A stretch of 64,000 bases of DNA from Homalodisca vitripennis (GCF_021130785.1 NC_060214.1:104090001-104154000); one strand, 5' to 3'; numbered from the stretch's first letter, positions 1 to 14,494 are shown. Numbers and translations are program-made. The notes: a model not told the origin generated them from the sequence alone.

Positions 1-3000
1 TGTCCATATGTTTCATACAAAAAATTGATGTAATAATTTTTGTATTTGAATAGTTATGACTAAATGTACATCATGGTGTGAAATTGAACTTTTAGAGAGA
101 AAACAAAAAGTGACTGAGACACTTTGCCATGTTCGAGAACAGGATTACGGGATACTGACGTGCTCCAACTTGGCGTTGGTACCCTTTTCCAGTCTCTGTG
201 TACGTGACTCACATACATTAGTAAACAAAACTTCAATATTAGATCTAGTTTTTGTATACCATATTATCGTATCCTATATGTCTGTAAATATGCATTTGTT
301 TTGATTACATAATAGCTGTTTTTAAATTTAATAACAGTTTGAAGTTCAATTTGATAAAAATATATAATCTGTAATAAATACGAAATTACTTTTGTGTAAT
401 TTTCAACCGACATTATCGTAAAAATAAAACCGTATAGATATCTTCAAAAGTTGAAATTTTTTTTTTATGTCAAAATGAATATTATTGATAACACGAGGTT
501 ATAAGGTTAATTTTTCGAAATAAGAGTATTTTTTGGAAAATACTGAAGAGAAAAACTAATCAATAATAATAAAATTTAAATATATTAAAAACATTACACT
601 GGCAGCGCTGAATAAAACTAATTCGGGGGAGGTACTACAAAAAAACAGAGAGTAGAGCATCAAACAATAAACGCTTAAGATTTAATAAAAACCTAAAATA
701 AAATATTATTATGATCAGCTAAAATCTCATCAAGAAAATAAAAACTCGTTTCCTGAACATAAAATATACATTCAAAAGCTTTATAAAAAATATTATTGTT
801 GTCTTTCTTAGTAACTAATATGAAGATATAAAAACTGTAATTAATATTAATGCAATTAATTCCTGCAGGGCTATCTAACTTTTCACTGTAACTGTAACTT
901 AATGTCTATGAAGAAAAAAATGTCGTTGCATTAAATACTGCTTATATAGTTTTTGACATTCTATGATTATATTGAAATAAATATTGTTTATTAACAAGCT
1001 CAAACATCGCATATTGCAACTTAAACTGTTACATCCGCAAAAGAAGCAACCAAGGAAATCACCAAGTGGCGCACTCAAGATAATCACTTTCAGAACTTGA
1101 TAATAACAGCGACTAATGGAAATAATTTATTTTAATTATATGTATTTACTTCATTATATTTGTATAATATTTATAAAAATCCGTACAAAATATTGTTTCT
1201 GTCCTAAGACTAAAACTTCTTCCTTAAAATATATTGTTGAACATAATAACTTAAGGGTTGGAAATAATTGGAGAAAATAGTATCTCTATTACCACTTCAG
1301 TCCCCTTGTTCAGTGTTTTCGTGTACACGTTTAAATTATTAACTTCTTTTATTGAATGAATATAAAACATTTTGGAGTTTTCCATGTTAAAGAAGAAATT
1401 GAATTAATTGATGGTGAGTTAGAATAGTATTAATAGAAACAATCATGAATAGGGTAGGTTATAAAATATACCGTACTAAAATAGTAACTTTTAAAATGCT
1501 GTATATTACAATCATATCTCGGATATTATATAAAAAAGAACAGTATATTTCGGTTTGCTGAAGTAATTTTCCGCTGCCCCTTCAACGATCTTGGGGCAAT
1601 ACTTTTGCTCACAGTCTATTTACTAAAGTGTTATTAAAGTAAATATCTTTATATATAAATATATTTATTTATTTTTCGGAAGATTCATTTTGTTAATTAG
1701 TTTACAACAATTCATAAAGCTAACCTTTCTTACTTTGCCCGAACCTACCGTACACTACTTACGAAGCTGTATTGTAATATGTTAACTATAAACGAGTTAC
1801 AAATTATAATTGAAATAAATTTTTTAACACATTTTACTAGTGCTAGAATGTCTGTACTTGCACAAGCCACATTTAGGCAGGGTTTTACTCTCAGATCTAC
1901 GAAAATTCTCTTCCTCTTTCTAGCTTTTGACGTTTTTACTATCGAAGCAACTCAGTATTTCGTTCGGTCAGTATTTGCGTTTGCAATTAATGAAGTAACT
2001 CTCTAAGCTATAAGAGTTGGGTTATAGAAAAAAAAACAGCTGCGTGTTTGTATAACCTAACTGCCCTTAACGTATCTCAACAATGATTTTATTTGGAAAT
2101 TTTTAATTTTCCATGAATATTCATTTATAAAATTATATAACTAGGAGCTCCATGATGCTCAATGTCCATTCATGTACTTGGATTATGGTTACTGCTCATT
2201 GAAGCTTACTACTAAGCAACCTGGAAAAGTGTCTCTTTTATTTGGTTGGTCTGTCTGCCAGATTATCCATCTGCCTTTTTGTAAAACATCTGGAGATTAA
2301 AATAAGATATGCACTTGAAATTTTGCGTACAACTTGAGAGAAGCATGTTACGTAAAATCAAAATCTGATTTACTACTACCTTGTAATATTAGCAATTAGA
2401 GTACGATTGCAATCTACATACATTTTACAATCTACTCATTTATTGACAAAATATGTACCTGTTTACATCCTCTATACACAACTATATTTGGATTTTTTTA
2501 ATAGTTAAGGATTGGATTTAAAATTGAAAATGGTCTGAATCAATTGAAATTTTTACTTTACAATGTTTGGTTTCTTCAATTGCTCATCAGATTGGGTTTA
2601 TTATTATAATTGGGAAATACTTGAATTACCGGATTAAATTGATTGACTGCTTTCAAAAGTTAAAAAGTGGTATTATTTATTAAATGGGTAGGTAAAAGGC
2701 TACATAGTTGTTTTAGAGAAGATTTGTTAAGATAACTAGCTTATATGTTCACCATACAATTGTATGTACTTATTCCGTTATCATTTTGTAATTACGTCAT
2801 TGGTTGAAAAATGTGTTTAAGATGAGATTGAGAAAAAAAACAACGAAGATGTCGGAAAAACGTTTTTAATCTTCCTTTTTCTCTTTATTTCAGGTGGGTG
2901 TTTTCTGATAAGGTCTAAATTGATACTGTGTCACGTTTTGAGTCATCCCCTATACGTTGCAGCACAATAACAAGCGAAGTTGCTAATGAAACAGGGAATC

Positions 3001-5307
3001 CATGGCTACCGTTGATTAGTTAAAGTTAGTTAGAGACACCGACCGTCCATTCCAGCAATTATACTCAAACACCAAAAGATATAGAAATTTTTATTTTAAA
3101 ATTTACAGCAATTAAATTGTTTACGTATAAATTGCGTAAAAATATGTTTCTGTAAAATGTGATGTCGTATCATAGTCTAGAAATCAAAATCTAATTTGCA
3201 CTCTTTAAGCGCGAAAACCTCTATCTTCTTGACGTATATAAATAAATTTACTTTAAGATAAAAATTTATTTTCCATCCACGCCATTTTTTTTGCGATCGG
3301 CGAACACGAATTGATTTTTTAAGGTCAGAATGCAATTTGGTAATTTTTAAAATCAAATTTGTAGTAGCTTGATACATTTTAAACTAACAGCTACACAGTC
3401 CAATAAATTATAAACCAAGAGAGAAAAAAAGTTTTTTTTTCATATTTAAATTGTTTTGATGCCCTTCCCTTCGTTAACAAAAATCGTTTTGAAATTTTAA
3501 CCAGCGTTAATGACCATGTCAATCAAGATCAAATATTATATCGATTTTAAGAAATATCAGGTTTTGTTATTACCTAGTCCAAATTTGACTTCCAATTCTT
3601 AACTATTTTACTGGAAAGCTTTTAAAAGTTAAATAATTGTTAATTTACTGCAGAGTGCGGTCGAAATTGGTTGGGACTCTCCAGGAATAACCAGTGACTT
3701 TTTCAGACGAAATTCTACACACCTACAAATGCCAATCTCTTGGTACAATCAGATACAGACAGAACTATGCAGCGAAGCTCTAGATTTGAATAAATAAATT
3801 TAAAACTATTATCGATCTTATTTTCTATATAGTCATATCTTTTACTAATATTTATTTTAAGTGCTTAAAGAATGTTCTCTTTAGTAAAATTATCGTGTTT
3901 TTATAAATATATTATTTGCTGAGAGCTTTGGATATGCTATAAGTTTATACTTAATGGTTTGTTTGTTTTGAACAGTTTTCAACCCAAAATTTAATGCAGA
4001 TAGAATAACAAAATTTTATTTTTTAAGTTTAACATATCAATATTTCTATATGGAATCACACATTGTATTCAACCCAAATTAAAACATATGAAATACACCT
4101 TTAAGAATATAAGTTGCATATTTACCTTCACCACTGATTATACTTGTAACACTATTGCAAAATCTGATTTCTGTACTGGGATCTCCAACTGCATCGGTGT
4201 GCTCTCCCTGGTCGTTGATAGTAAAATAAAATCCTACTCATATTATCTTAAATCATTAAAAATTGTTTATGAAAGAAAATGTATGATGTATTTAATTTAA
4301 TATTAGGTATGCGTTATCAACCTTATACTGTATACAATCAATTATAATATAGAAAATGTAGGATACGATGTAAGAATTATGTATCCTTTTTGTTGCTGAG
4401 GTAATAAACTCCACTTTTGAAAAAAAACTTTGTTATTCCTGCAGACTTTAAATTGGCAACATTTAAAACCCAGCTAAATGTGTCTAAATAAATTATATAA
4501 AATATAATAATTTTTAATTAAGGTTTACTGTTATAAATAATCAATGGTAAAGTATTCAGGTTGCTATTTATTACTTTATTTCAATATAAATAAACCTAAA
4601 TATTTTCGGCAAACGTCTGAAATCATGTTATCCCTTCAAAATTAATTCTCCCCAATTCTATTTGTTTAATCCATATGATATTGCACGTTATGTTATAGTT
4701 ATAACAGTTATCTGTTGAATTTGTATTGCATTGATCACTGCTACATGGTTTCGTACATTAATAACTAAATTACAACAATAAATTAAAAAATTTTAAAGAT
4801 TGGCATCTCCTCAAACTCTGTAGTTGTAAATAAACTTAACACATAAGATGAAGGAAGCACAATCGATGAGGATACATTGTTAGCAACTGTGAAATCCAGA
4901 GGGCGTAGCTGCAGAAAAATTCCGTTTCAAAACAAAAATATTGGCTATCCTAGTTTACCACGAATGTTTATGAAAATTAACAAAGATGTAACTAAGTGAA
5001 TAGCAAGGTAAACTTTCTTTTAGGTGCAAATAGGAGAAGCAAAGAAGATGGAGCTCGAGTGCTTAAAGCGTTTCTCAAATAACACACCCAAACAAATAAA
5101 TGCCTTGTGAATGGGTGGGAAAAATTAGCATGGAGGCTTGATGAAAATAAGATTTTCTAGAATAATCATCAGAGGATATTTCAGTGAATGAGCACAGGCT
5201 AAAGGAACCAAAACATTTTTAAAAAAACTATCTTACACAACTTACAAATGCATTAATTTTAACTTGGTATATTAACGTTATACGATTGAAAAAATAACGT
5301 AGCATCT
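1..5307. repeat. Long direct repeat, copy 1 (non-coding, about 5.3 kb visible)
   Basis: The whole segment aligns collinearly with 57246-62472 in the same orientation. Landmarks include the start (tgtccatat...tttcatacaaaa), the stretch beginning ttgccatgttcgagaacagg near 127, gcagggctatctaac near 866, and aaaataacgtagca near 5291. The copies differ by scattered substitutions and many one- to few-base insertions and deletions, so no reading frame is preserved between them and the short ORFs inside look like chance. I see no transposase, reverse transcriptase, tRNA or inverted termini. The left limit is the window edge, so the true unit is probably longer. It could be part of a segmental duplication or one member of a large dispersed non-autonomous repeat family. 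The alignment is clear; the nature of the repeat is not. Confidence 0.9.
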
Positions 5308-6393
5308 TTAGAGACTCTAAGTGAAAAGAATTCCACTTTACGAAAATCCTGGTCATCTTAGGATTCAATGGATGAAACCAAAATCGTTATGTTCATAGTA
5401 GAAATAAATAATAACTCAAGATGGTTACTGCATGCAATTAGAAATAACAAGAAGAAGCTATTAGACTTTTGTCTTAAAAATACATTCAAGACCACAATAT
5501 TTAGATATTAAATCAATACTAAATAGATTCTGAGCATATGTGACATAAAACCTGAATAAAACTTGTAGCGCCTCAGAAAATCTGTTTAGTTTAAAATTAC
5601 AAAAATGATCTTGGAAAAAAAGTAGTATTTAGACAATCTAAACATGTTAACAAATTAAAGATAATTATAACCTGATAAAACTCATATGACAAGATTTGTT
5701 CATAGTTTATTTTAAAATGGTTGGTTAGTTTATTTACGTGGGACGAGCCAATAACCAATAACGAACACATTCTCCAGCATAACAAGCCTTTTATAATACA
5801 ACCTTTTTTCTATGTTTTTGTTTTCTTTTAGATTAATCCATACAAATCCTAATTAACTAAACAAAAAAATATTCCACTTATCTATTACTATAAGAACAAC
5901 TTTTAAATTTTTTATTTATCTTAAATTATAAAATTCAAAATACTAATTTTGTAGAACAGACGTCTGCATGAAACAACCAAAGCACTATTATTTGATATTT
6001 CCCAGTGAAAAATTATTCTATAATAGTTATACTAGATTTTTCAGACAATCGTATGCAAAGAGTAGCAAGTCATATACTGAAAAAAGTTCAGTTAAGGAAA
6101 ATTTAGTGACTATATCTTACTTAATCTTTTTCAACCAGGTTTTGTTTTATTTAACACAAATATCCTAAAGCTTATTACTACATCATTGTAATTTCCTATG
6201 TGTAGTTTAAATTTACGAATAGAAAGTTATTATTAAAAACCCTCCATCCATTTTTAATTAAATTGTTGTAACAAATGCATAAAGTTTTCTCCAACAGTTA
6301 TATTTGGTATAGTTAAAAATGCTTTCTGAATTTTCCTTTAAATTCCTTAAAATTTTTACGGAGTTATAAAATAAACAACATTCTATTTTTCCT
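5308..6393. other. No gene seen; AT-rich intergenic sequence
   Basis: Only short, AT-driven open frames are present (up to about 66 codons) and none has a recognisable motif. The first bases are the continuation of copy 1 of the long repeat, for which the matching part of copy 2 is missing because a retroelement-like sequence begins there. Confidence 0.6.
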
Positions 6394-6457
<64 letters not shown>

Positions 6458-6462
6458 AGAGA
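6394..6462. repeat. (AG)n microsatellite
   Basis: Nearly pure GA dinucleotide tract of about 69 bp with one interruption (agagga near 6437). Confidence 0.98.
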
Positions 6463-7282
6463 CCTTGAAATTCTGGGACCTAAAGTTTATTTGAAAATAA
6501 AAAAGTATCGATCCAAGTTTAACTGTTGCATTAAACGGATAAGGTATGACATATAATGACAAAATACTAAGTACAAAATATTACTATATCCTTGCTATCT
6601 CAAATAAACAAATATTTTTTTTTTTTATTATACATGTCTTAGAATACTGTAAATTGTACTCTACGAGTACTGTACTGTAGTTGTACTTTATTTATTCAAT
6701 AAATGGTTTACTGTACCAGAATGAGCATATTGTTGTTTATTCTACAACTTAACCTCAGCTATAAAGGTATAATACGAGTTAAAAAGCATATGGTGTAGGA
6801 AGGTTTGTAAGATCTATTTATTTTTGCGGAAAGAGCAAAGGCTTTTAAGGGGAATAGTATTATTTAACTCTATGGTGTAATATTTTTAAATCCCATACGG
6901 AAGAAGTTTCTTATTTTCTAAAGACTTTCTGAGCTACTAAAATCTGCTAAGTAGCTAAATGTTTAACAAATATAAAATATATTTTTGTAATATTTATGTC
7001 CACATAGGATAAAATGTGTTTAACATTACTAAGGCTCAGCTAAAAATTACTAGAATACAAGAATCAAATGAAACAATTTTCTCCTATGTTTACAAAGAGG
7101 GAAAACTTAAGGCAAAATATATGGTAAAAATGAATATTTATACTGCGTTCCTGTTTAGAATAAATTAACTTTTATTGCACGCAATGATGAAAAATTCACT
7201 TTACACTCAATCTTATTAGTTATGAATCAAAGCTATTGTTTCATAGTTCAAATTGTAAAAGTAGTTATGTAAGGAAAGAAAT
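6463..7282. other. No gene seen; AT-rich intergenic sequence
   Basis: No recognisable coding, RNA or repeat structure apart from a short poly-T run near 6616. It ends at the truncated T-arm that opens the SINE array. Confidence 0.6.
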
Positions 7283-7621
7283 GGTTCGACTCCCGGCGGA
7301 GCAATTACTTTTTGCGATTCAATGTTTATTTAAATTAAATAAGGCTATTGCCATTTGTACAATTTGATGTAAATAACAGTCGTTTGACAGGTATTTGGTC
7401 TTCCGAACATATGTTAGTTTGTTTATTTAAACGCATATGTGACAGATACGGCCAAATACAAAATAATTGAATCGGAAAAAGTAAGCGCTCTGTGGTGTAA
7501 TGGTAGCACATTCACCCGGCAAGTGAGAGATCCGGGTTCGACTCTCGGCGGAGCAAGTACTTTTTGCGATTCAATGTTTATTGAAATTAAATAAGGCTAT
7601 TGCCATTTGTACAATTTGATG
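7283..7621 (+). mobile_element. Tandem tRNA-headed SINE-like array (1.3 units, 252-bp period)
   Basis: A unit consisting of a tRNA-like head, a tail beginning with agtactttttgcgattcaat, and a spacer ending in gaatcggaaaaagtaagc is present once from the T-arm onward (from 7283) and again from a complete head (7487-7555). The T-arm motif ggttcgactc recurs at 7283 and 7535, a period of 252 bp. The same unit order occurs in reverse at 24165-24553, so this is a mobile or tandem repeat family rather than a solitary tRNA gene. The array ends directly in a (TA)n tract, as does the other locus, which suggests a SINE with a TA-rich 3' tail. No coding capacity is present. Confidence 0.8.
7487..7555 (+). 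tRNA. tRNA-like head of SINE unit (Gly-like body, anticodon reads GGC)
   Basis: The 69-nt segment folds as a tRNA. It has a six-pair acceptor stem (gctctg with cggagc), an A-box-like tggtgtaatggtagca, an anticodon stem ttcac/gtgag around the loop ccggcaa, and a T-arm ccgggttcgactctcgg with a B-box. The anticodon position reads GGC, normally alanine, while the body resembles eukaryotic tRNA-Gly. Position 33 is C instead of the near-universal U, and the seventh acceptor pair is missing. Together with its repetition these features argue for a SINE promoter head rather than a working tRNA. Confidence 0.6.
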
Positions 7622-7623
7622 TC

Positions 7624-7645
7624 TATATATATATATATATATAAT

Positions 7646-7676
<31 letters not shown>

Positions 7677-7697
7677 AATAAATAAATATATATATAT
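7624..7697. repeat. (TA)n-rich microsatellite, SINE 3' tail
   Basis: Alternating TA tract of about 74 bp with a few aa interruptions, immediately after the SINE tail. Confidence 0.95.
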
Positions 7698-10600
7698 TGT
7701 GTAATGAATGAGTAAACGTTAAGGTAAAATGTTTATACTGGTCTTACCAACTAGTGTCGAGTGGTGTGACACGGTCTTTAATTGCGTAAACCACCACTCT
7801 CAACTAGTCCAGTCAGTCCAGCTTTCCGCTGCTCTTTACGGAATTAGAATGAATATTTATTATACAATTTAATAGCTTTGTTGGGATAGTCCTCGGAAAC
7901 TAAAATACGTGTTACGCAAAAGGTTAATTACCATTGTTCCAGCTAATTTAGGACATTCCAGTGCATAGCACTGCGGATCTAAAACAACTTTTATGATGAA
8001 TTCAACGATACTAATTGAAACTCGAGTTTCATAAAATCTTACAAGGTTTTTGCTGTATATAAAAAAAGTTGTATTTAGAGGTTTGTTTACATTCTTTTGC
8101 TTACATTAGTTTACACTGTAAAGAATGGTGAAATAGGATATAGTGGTTTTAAAAATAATAGCGTTGCAATACATTGCACAAACACACACACATATTGAGA
8201 ACATTCAGTAGCTACAAATACATCTTGTTACTTCAAAATCTTATAGATAGATGTCTTCAAACTATGTCTGAGATCTAGTCTAGATCATAATCTGTGCCGT
8301 CTGCAAGGCTATCTTCGCTGTCTGTCGTCGGCATAACAACGAGATCTCGACATTTTCACCTCACCCGTTTCATCTGAGGAATAAATTGACAGTAATTAAT
8401 TTAGAGATTAATGTAATTGTACTGCAAACTAATGTATAATTTTAGGATTTGTTCCATTATTTCCTGTGCGACACAATTGGCACAATCCCCACAGCATGGG
8501 ATGTTCAGAGGTCTGCATGTGGAACCATCATATTTTAATACATAAAACAGTTACCGTTTGTTAATTTGATTATATAAACATACTATTAGTCAGTTTATAA
8601 GATGAACATTTAGATGTGAATACAAAATATTAGACTTACCTAGAAATACATAAAAACACATTGAAAAATTATGTGAAAAATATCAATTACTGAACTACAG
8701 TGCGATGATTCGCCACCAGAGTGGTCTGAGTGCTCCAATTTAATAAGGGAATGTGCCACAGATGGTGCAAAAGCGATAAATGAACGAATTTGTCTTATTT
8801 TCTAATGTTACTAAATAAATACTGGTATCTACCATAAATGGCACTCTTATAGTTAAGGGAATAAGGTTACGAATATTTTATTTTTTGTTTCAAGAATAAG
8901 GTTAGTTAATAAATATTGCTTGATTATAGTCTTAATTTCTTTTATCATTGAATTTCCTTTTTTCTGTTTGCGATTTAGTTTTGGAAAGTTCTATATTATG
9001 GTATAATAAGTTATCTTGATTAAGCAACCGTCTTAGTACGAGATTACAAAAGGGTTGTAAAAGAAATAAAAATGCAAGAATGCTTTTACAAATTGGGGTG
9101 ATTCTTTAACCAAAACGCTTTGACAACGAGAAATGGTCATTCGAAGCGGAAAACTGGTTTTGCCGTCTTTGATCACAATACTTTTACGTCTTTATATTAC
9201 ATCCAATAAAGAAGCTTACTTCTGTGAGTTATTTTTTATGAAATATTTGTACTTACTTACTGACGTACAAATAATATTGTTGAATCGAAAAACACTCTGT
9301 TTTTGAATTAATACTACACGATTCCAATTTAGGTTTAATATAAATAAGTATAAATATTATAAAAACGTTTTCTGGAAATTAGTTTTGTTTTTGCATAAAT
9401 GTTTTCTCAAATTGCATTCAAATATGTTTGTATGAATACCGCAAGAATAACCAAAGGATCAGTGCATCTAAATGAGGCAATCTCAGATGATGTAACACTA
9501 AAATAATGAATGATTGTCATAAAAAAGAAAATACTAAATACATAGTGACAAAGACAACTATTAAAAATTATCATATAAAAAGAAAACTCCTACGTACAAT
9601 CAAACTATTCCTGTTAAAAATATTAGCGAATGTAGCAACTCGACTGTAAAACTAAACAGACTGGACTGACTCTTTACTCTTCCATATCACTATTCCTCCC
9701 CACCGGCAAATCTGCCCGATAATTTAGCTTCATACCCATTTCTACAACATATCACGTATTTTATTACTTATTCAAACATCATTTATATTCAACTCATATT
9801 CACGAGGCGTTTGCATTTTATTTTAATCTGACGTGATAATATTTTCAAAATTTATCATACTTGAAGTGTTTAGAAATTCCATTTCCTAGGCGCTGTTATC
9901 CGGGATATAACATGCTTTGTTTCTACAAAGATTCCTCTAACATACTCTTGTAAAATAAATTAGCAGAATAACACTGTAAATGCAGCTTAACACGTTTTAA
10001 ACAACACACGTACCTGCATAACGCATCTAGTGGCATTTCCTATGTGAATAAGAAATTTAATAATTAGATTTATACAAAATATAAGGCTAAAGTAACTTTT
10101 TATGATACTCATATCATAATTCATTTATTCATGAATTCTATGATTATAACACGTAAATTTCTTACCAAAGGTATTGCTGTAATCATAGTCGCTACTTAAA
10201 TAAAACCTTAATTCTGTCTACGGCCCTAAACTCTTAGTTAGTAAAAAAAATTCTACATGTAACTCTTTTCTAAACTCATACAGGAATTAGCTTCCTCAAA
10301 CATGCGTCGGTTGTTTATTAATTTTTTTTTTTAAAAGCCGATTAATTCAATTGTCAAATATTATTAAAAAATAAACTGATACTTTAAATTTGGATAGTTT
10401 CATAACTAAACTCAGGAAGCTAACGGAAAAATCCGTATATTGTCTGCCACAGCCGAGTTTAATAGTTGGGCGTGAGCGATGCCTGCAACTCTGGGATTAT
10501 GAAAATGCCTCTCCTGTCTGTCTATCTGCCTGATATCTTAAGAAAACACTTACCTATAGATTTCAAATTTGACATGAAATTTCATTTCTGAATAAGCTAC

Positions 10601-12039
10601 ACGGAACATGAAATATCCGATTTTATTGATCGTTAGCGAGCAACATATTAGCCTTATGAATAATCACGATTGCAATGAAAAACCAAACAAACATATTTTT
10701 AAAACATCTACTGCAGTACTACTACTATATGACATTTTTAATAATATAATATAGTAATATATAAAAATATAGGGTAATTATCCGAGGAAAATCACGAGAA
10801 GAATTTCTACTCCTAAAAAAATAATTATACTTTACTTATATCTGCCCAAATAGAGTGTTGCGATCACAATGATTATACATAGTTAATACACTTTTCCAGG
10901 TTGTAATATACCAGTTTGATAATTTGAATTGAAGTTAAAATTTATTATATCTTAAAAGTATAGAAAAGTTTTTAACAAAAGCCTGCTAAATATAAACACA
11001 CTAGATAAAAATTGTTTTCAAGTTTAAACTGTATACATTTTATTAGTGAATAGATTTATTCTGTTTTTAAAAAATATTTCCATTTCGGAAATGCGAATTA
11101 ATGATTAACGTTCAAAGCTAAACCTATTATTAAGTAAAATTGACATATTTTGTTATGCATTCTGATTACTTAATGTATCATAATACGCACAGCAAATATA
11201 AATAATGCCATGGGTACAACATATTTTTGGTAGGTTTTACTGCGCAGAAGCATCTTATGCACACATTTTAGTGGAATCATCTTGGCAATTAATAATTTAT
11301 AATCTAACTCTCTAACTTAACACCTATTTTAGCTATGTTACTTACTAAAGCAGCTGGGATAAATTATGAGCATTATAACCAAATAACGATATTATATTAT
11401 TCCACTTTTTATGCAACATATTGTAAATCAGACTTCAAAATTTAGATTGCTATTTTAAAATAGGCTTGCGAAATATTACATAATATTTATACGTTTACTA
11501 CCATTTGCTTTCATGAAGGAAAACACAACGGTTTAATCTTCTTTTATTTATATAGACGTCCTGCTGCGGCCACTGCTAGTTAGTTAGTTAATAAGTCTCT
11601 CTTTGTAACAGTTGGTGTTGTTCAGTGTCAGTGTAACAGTGAAGTTAACAAGGTCTTTGTTGTTTGTTTCGTAAACAGCTAGTAGCTTATAATTTGTTAT
11701 AACCTGAGTCACAAAGTCCTTACAGTTCTCCCTGTTCATACTCCTGTATTATTAATACTATCTCTCTTCCACAAAATTTAAAATTGAATCGCATTTATTA
11801 ACATAATTTTTTCGTTTACCTCTTTTTAACTCCGTCTACCTCAGCCTAAAAAAACCTAAAGTAATACTATCCAGATGTATTTATATTTTTAAAATATTCT
11901 TATTGGAATTTAAAGTATTGATTTTACTTTTATTATTTAGATTTCAAACATTTTAATCCTGCAATCATAGAGTTGCATATGTTGGACTTTATTGGTTGTT
12001 ATAACACTTTTTTCATAGTAAATAATATGTGAAAGTCGC
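7698..12039. other. Gene-poor AT-rich sequence; one short coding-like patch on the minus strand
   Basis: No complete gene is recognisable. A minus-strand stretch around 8434-8545 reads as about 35 codons with a dense cysteine pattern (C-x7-CC-x2-C-x2-C, containing CRPLNIPCCGDCANC), and a second acidic minus-strand patch lies near 8260-8370. They could be relics of exons, but no clear splice sites join them. The remainder holds only short AT-rich frames and poly-A/T runs. Confidence 0.5.
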
Positions 12040-13151
12040 CTTCCGGCTCGCTGGTGTTGGCCAAATTCGGGGATAAGCTGAATTCGGTGATAGGTTAAAT
12101 TCGGACACGAGGTTTCTAAATGTAATGTTTCCTGCTACATCCGATCTCCAGAATGTTATGGGTAATAATGCTTCGCTAACGCTCAGCCAAATTATGTTTA
12201 ATATATAAAATTGATCCACGGATTTCTCATAAGAGTTAAGTAAATTGTTAGCAAAATTAGTAGACCAGGAGAATTTGGTGATATTAATAGTCCGAGATTG
12301 GGTTTGCCATAAAGTGGAAAGTGGAGTGTTTAATTTTAACCAAACTTTTGAGTTTGAGTGCGTTTTACGGCTTAAACCGTTAGAGATACGATAAAAGGTG
12401 ACTGGACCTTCGATTCCGTTGTCAGATTTGAGGTACGACGTCTGGTGTAGGTGGTACAACGCTTGGGATAAAAGTCTTCACTGGTCAGCTATTGTGAATT
12501 TTTTAGTGTAATATAATAAAAAACCCACCCATGTCAGTATTTTAAAGTTGTTTAGCGGGTTACTATTTGCTCAGGAGTTTGTCTAGTCATACCAGGAAAT
12601 TCCCGGGAGGGGGATTAATGTTATCGAGGGTTAAAAGATTACGTGGTACCACAGGGCGTTAAGAGGAAAGCTGTGTTATTACCTGAAGAGTACTCAATCT
12701 GTCAGTAATATTTAACAGATTGAGAAATTGATTAGGGGGTTTTAATTTACTCAGGAGTTTATCTGGTCATACCAGGAAAATTCCCAGGGGGGGGTAAATG
12801 TTATCGGGGTTTAAGACATCAGGGGGTTTAATTTACTCAGAAGGTTATCGTGTCATACTAGGAAATTCCAGGGGGGTTTAATGTTACCTTCGCTAACGCT
12901 CAGCCAATTCACGATGTTCTCCAGTAGACGTATACTAGTCAGTCGTTTACGAAAGTAGGGTGGTTAATTTTAACCACAGTATTGATTTAAAGAGCATTTT
13001 GCGGCTTAACCGTTAGAGATACGACAAAAAGTGACTAAACCTTTCTTGTAGAAAATTTAAAATTGAAGAAGGATTCTGCTATCTGATTTTCATCTACGAC
13101 CTCTCGTTTTGCTGTACAGAGCTTGGGAGAAAAGACTGCACTGGCCAACTA

Positions 13152-13380
13152 TGGTGAATTGTTTAGTGTAAACAAAATAAAAAACTGCCTTTATCAGATT
13201 ATTAGGTTGATCAGGGGGTCTAATTTAATCAGGAATTCATCTACCAGGAAATTCGTGGGAGAGGGTTATGTTATCGGGGGTTATAAGAACGCGTGGTACT
13301 TTTCTGGGAAATGTGTGTCTATGGTACAAAAAATATGTGTACAGTAATGTTTATAAAAAAAACGTTGATCAGAGGTTACA
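13152..13380 (+). repeat. Direct duplication inside the array, copy 1
   Basis: From ggtgaattgtttagtgtaaa to the stretch gttgatcagaggttacaatt this block matches 14495-14730 with few changes, a closer match than the surrounding core repeats show to one another. It therefore probably duplicated later than the rest of the array. Confidence 0.85.
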
Positions 13381-14494
13381 ATTACTTAGGAAATTATCAT
13401 TCCATACCAGAGTGTTGATAAGGAATCACTATTTCATTAAATTAATTTTTAAATCACTCTGTCCCTATCTACTATTGACGCTTAGCTAACTCTTAGCCAA
13501 TTTCAAATCTGAGGTTGTATTTACTCGTTAAACTATCAAAGCAAGTGCAATCGGAATCTGGAATGAATTCCACAAATATTAGTCGCATATAAATTAAAAT
13601 CTCCAAAAATTGCCAATTTACGACAAATATTTTACTATTTACGGACGATTTTCAAGCTTGGGAAAGGATATACTAGAAAAAGCTACTGGACCTTTTTTGT
13701 ACACCTCTTCATTTTATATTAGTGGAAACTTTCATATTTAATCTAAGACTGAAGGTTCGACCGCTATCCACTCTAGAAACAAACTTATCGCGTCAAAATT
13801 ACATAATATTAGCATTTACTAGCCAAAAAATAAAGATAGAGCAAAAAGCTACTGAACCTTTTTTGTAGATCGCATCAATTACTAATCAAAACAATTTTAG
13901 ATTTAAGCTAGAACCAACGCTTCGGTCATTATCGAGCCCGGAAGGTAAGTTTTTAAGTACAAATTTCAACATCATCACGTTTTACGGCTAAACCAATGAA
14001 GATAGATTAAAAAGTCACCAAATCTTTTTTGTAGATCGCCTTATTTTTGTATTGAAATCACACTTTTAATTTTGTACTAAACTTAAACTGCTAGCTGCAA
14101 TGTAGCCCAGAATTAATATTAACGGAAAACATAAAAAAGTAAATGCGTTTAAACGCGTTTTCCGGCCAAACCATTGAGGATAGGGCAAAATTTTACTAGA
14201 CCTTTTTTGTAGATCGCGCTCTTTCCTAAATCCTATTATGGATGTGTTTTGAGCTGCGGCCAACGGTTTTAGTTGCTATCAAGCACGGAAGGTAAATTTT
14301 TAGGCTAAATTTAACTTAATCACGTTTTGCGGTCAAAATAATGGAGATATAGTCACCAAACTTTTTTTGTAGATCATATTATTTCCTAAATCTAACCTTT
14401 GTTTTATTTTGACCTCCGACCAATTGTTTCGCCGCTATCGACCCCAAAAACAAAGTTTTGACGCAAAAATTACAAAAAAATTGCACATAATCAC

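Noticed and set aside
1779..2006. Possible gene in the long repeat (75 codons)
   Set aside because: Indels in the other copy (near 59005-59200) break the frame, so there is no sign of coding constraint.
7487..7555. Functional tRNA-Ala(GGC) gene
   Set aside because: C33, a weak acceptor stem and repeated SINE-like tails at several sites indicate a tRNA-derived repeat.
7797..9680. Inverted short match agtccagtcagtccag / gactggactgac
   Set aside because: Only a dozen bases match over nearly 2 kb; there is no extension, so it is likely chance.
12013..12459. 148-codon minus-strand frame
   Set aside because: It overlaps the degenerate tandem array; the frame reads through repeat cores and has no domain or motif.
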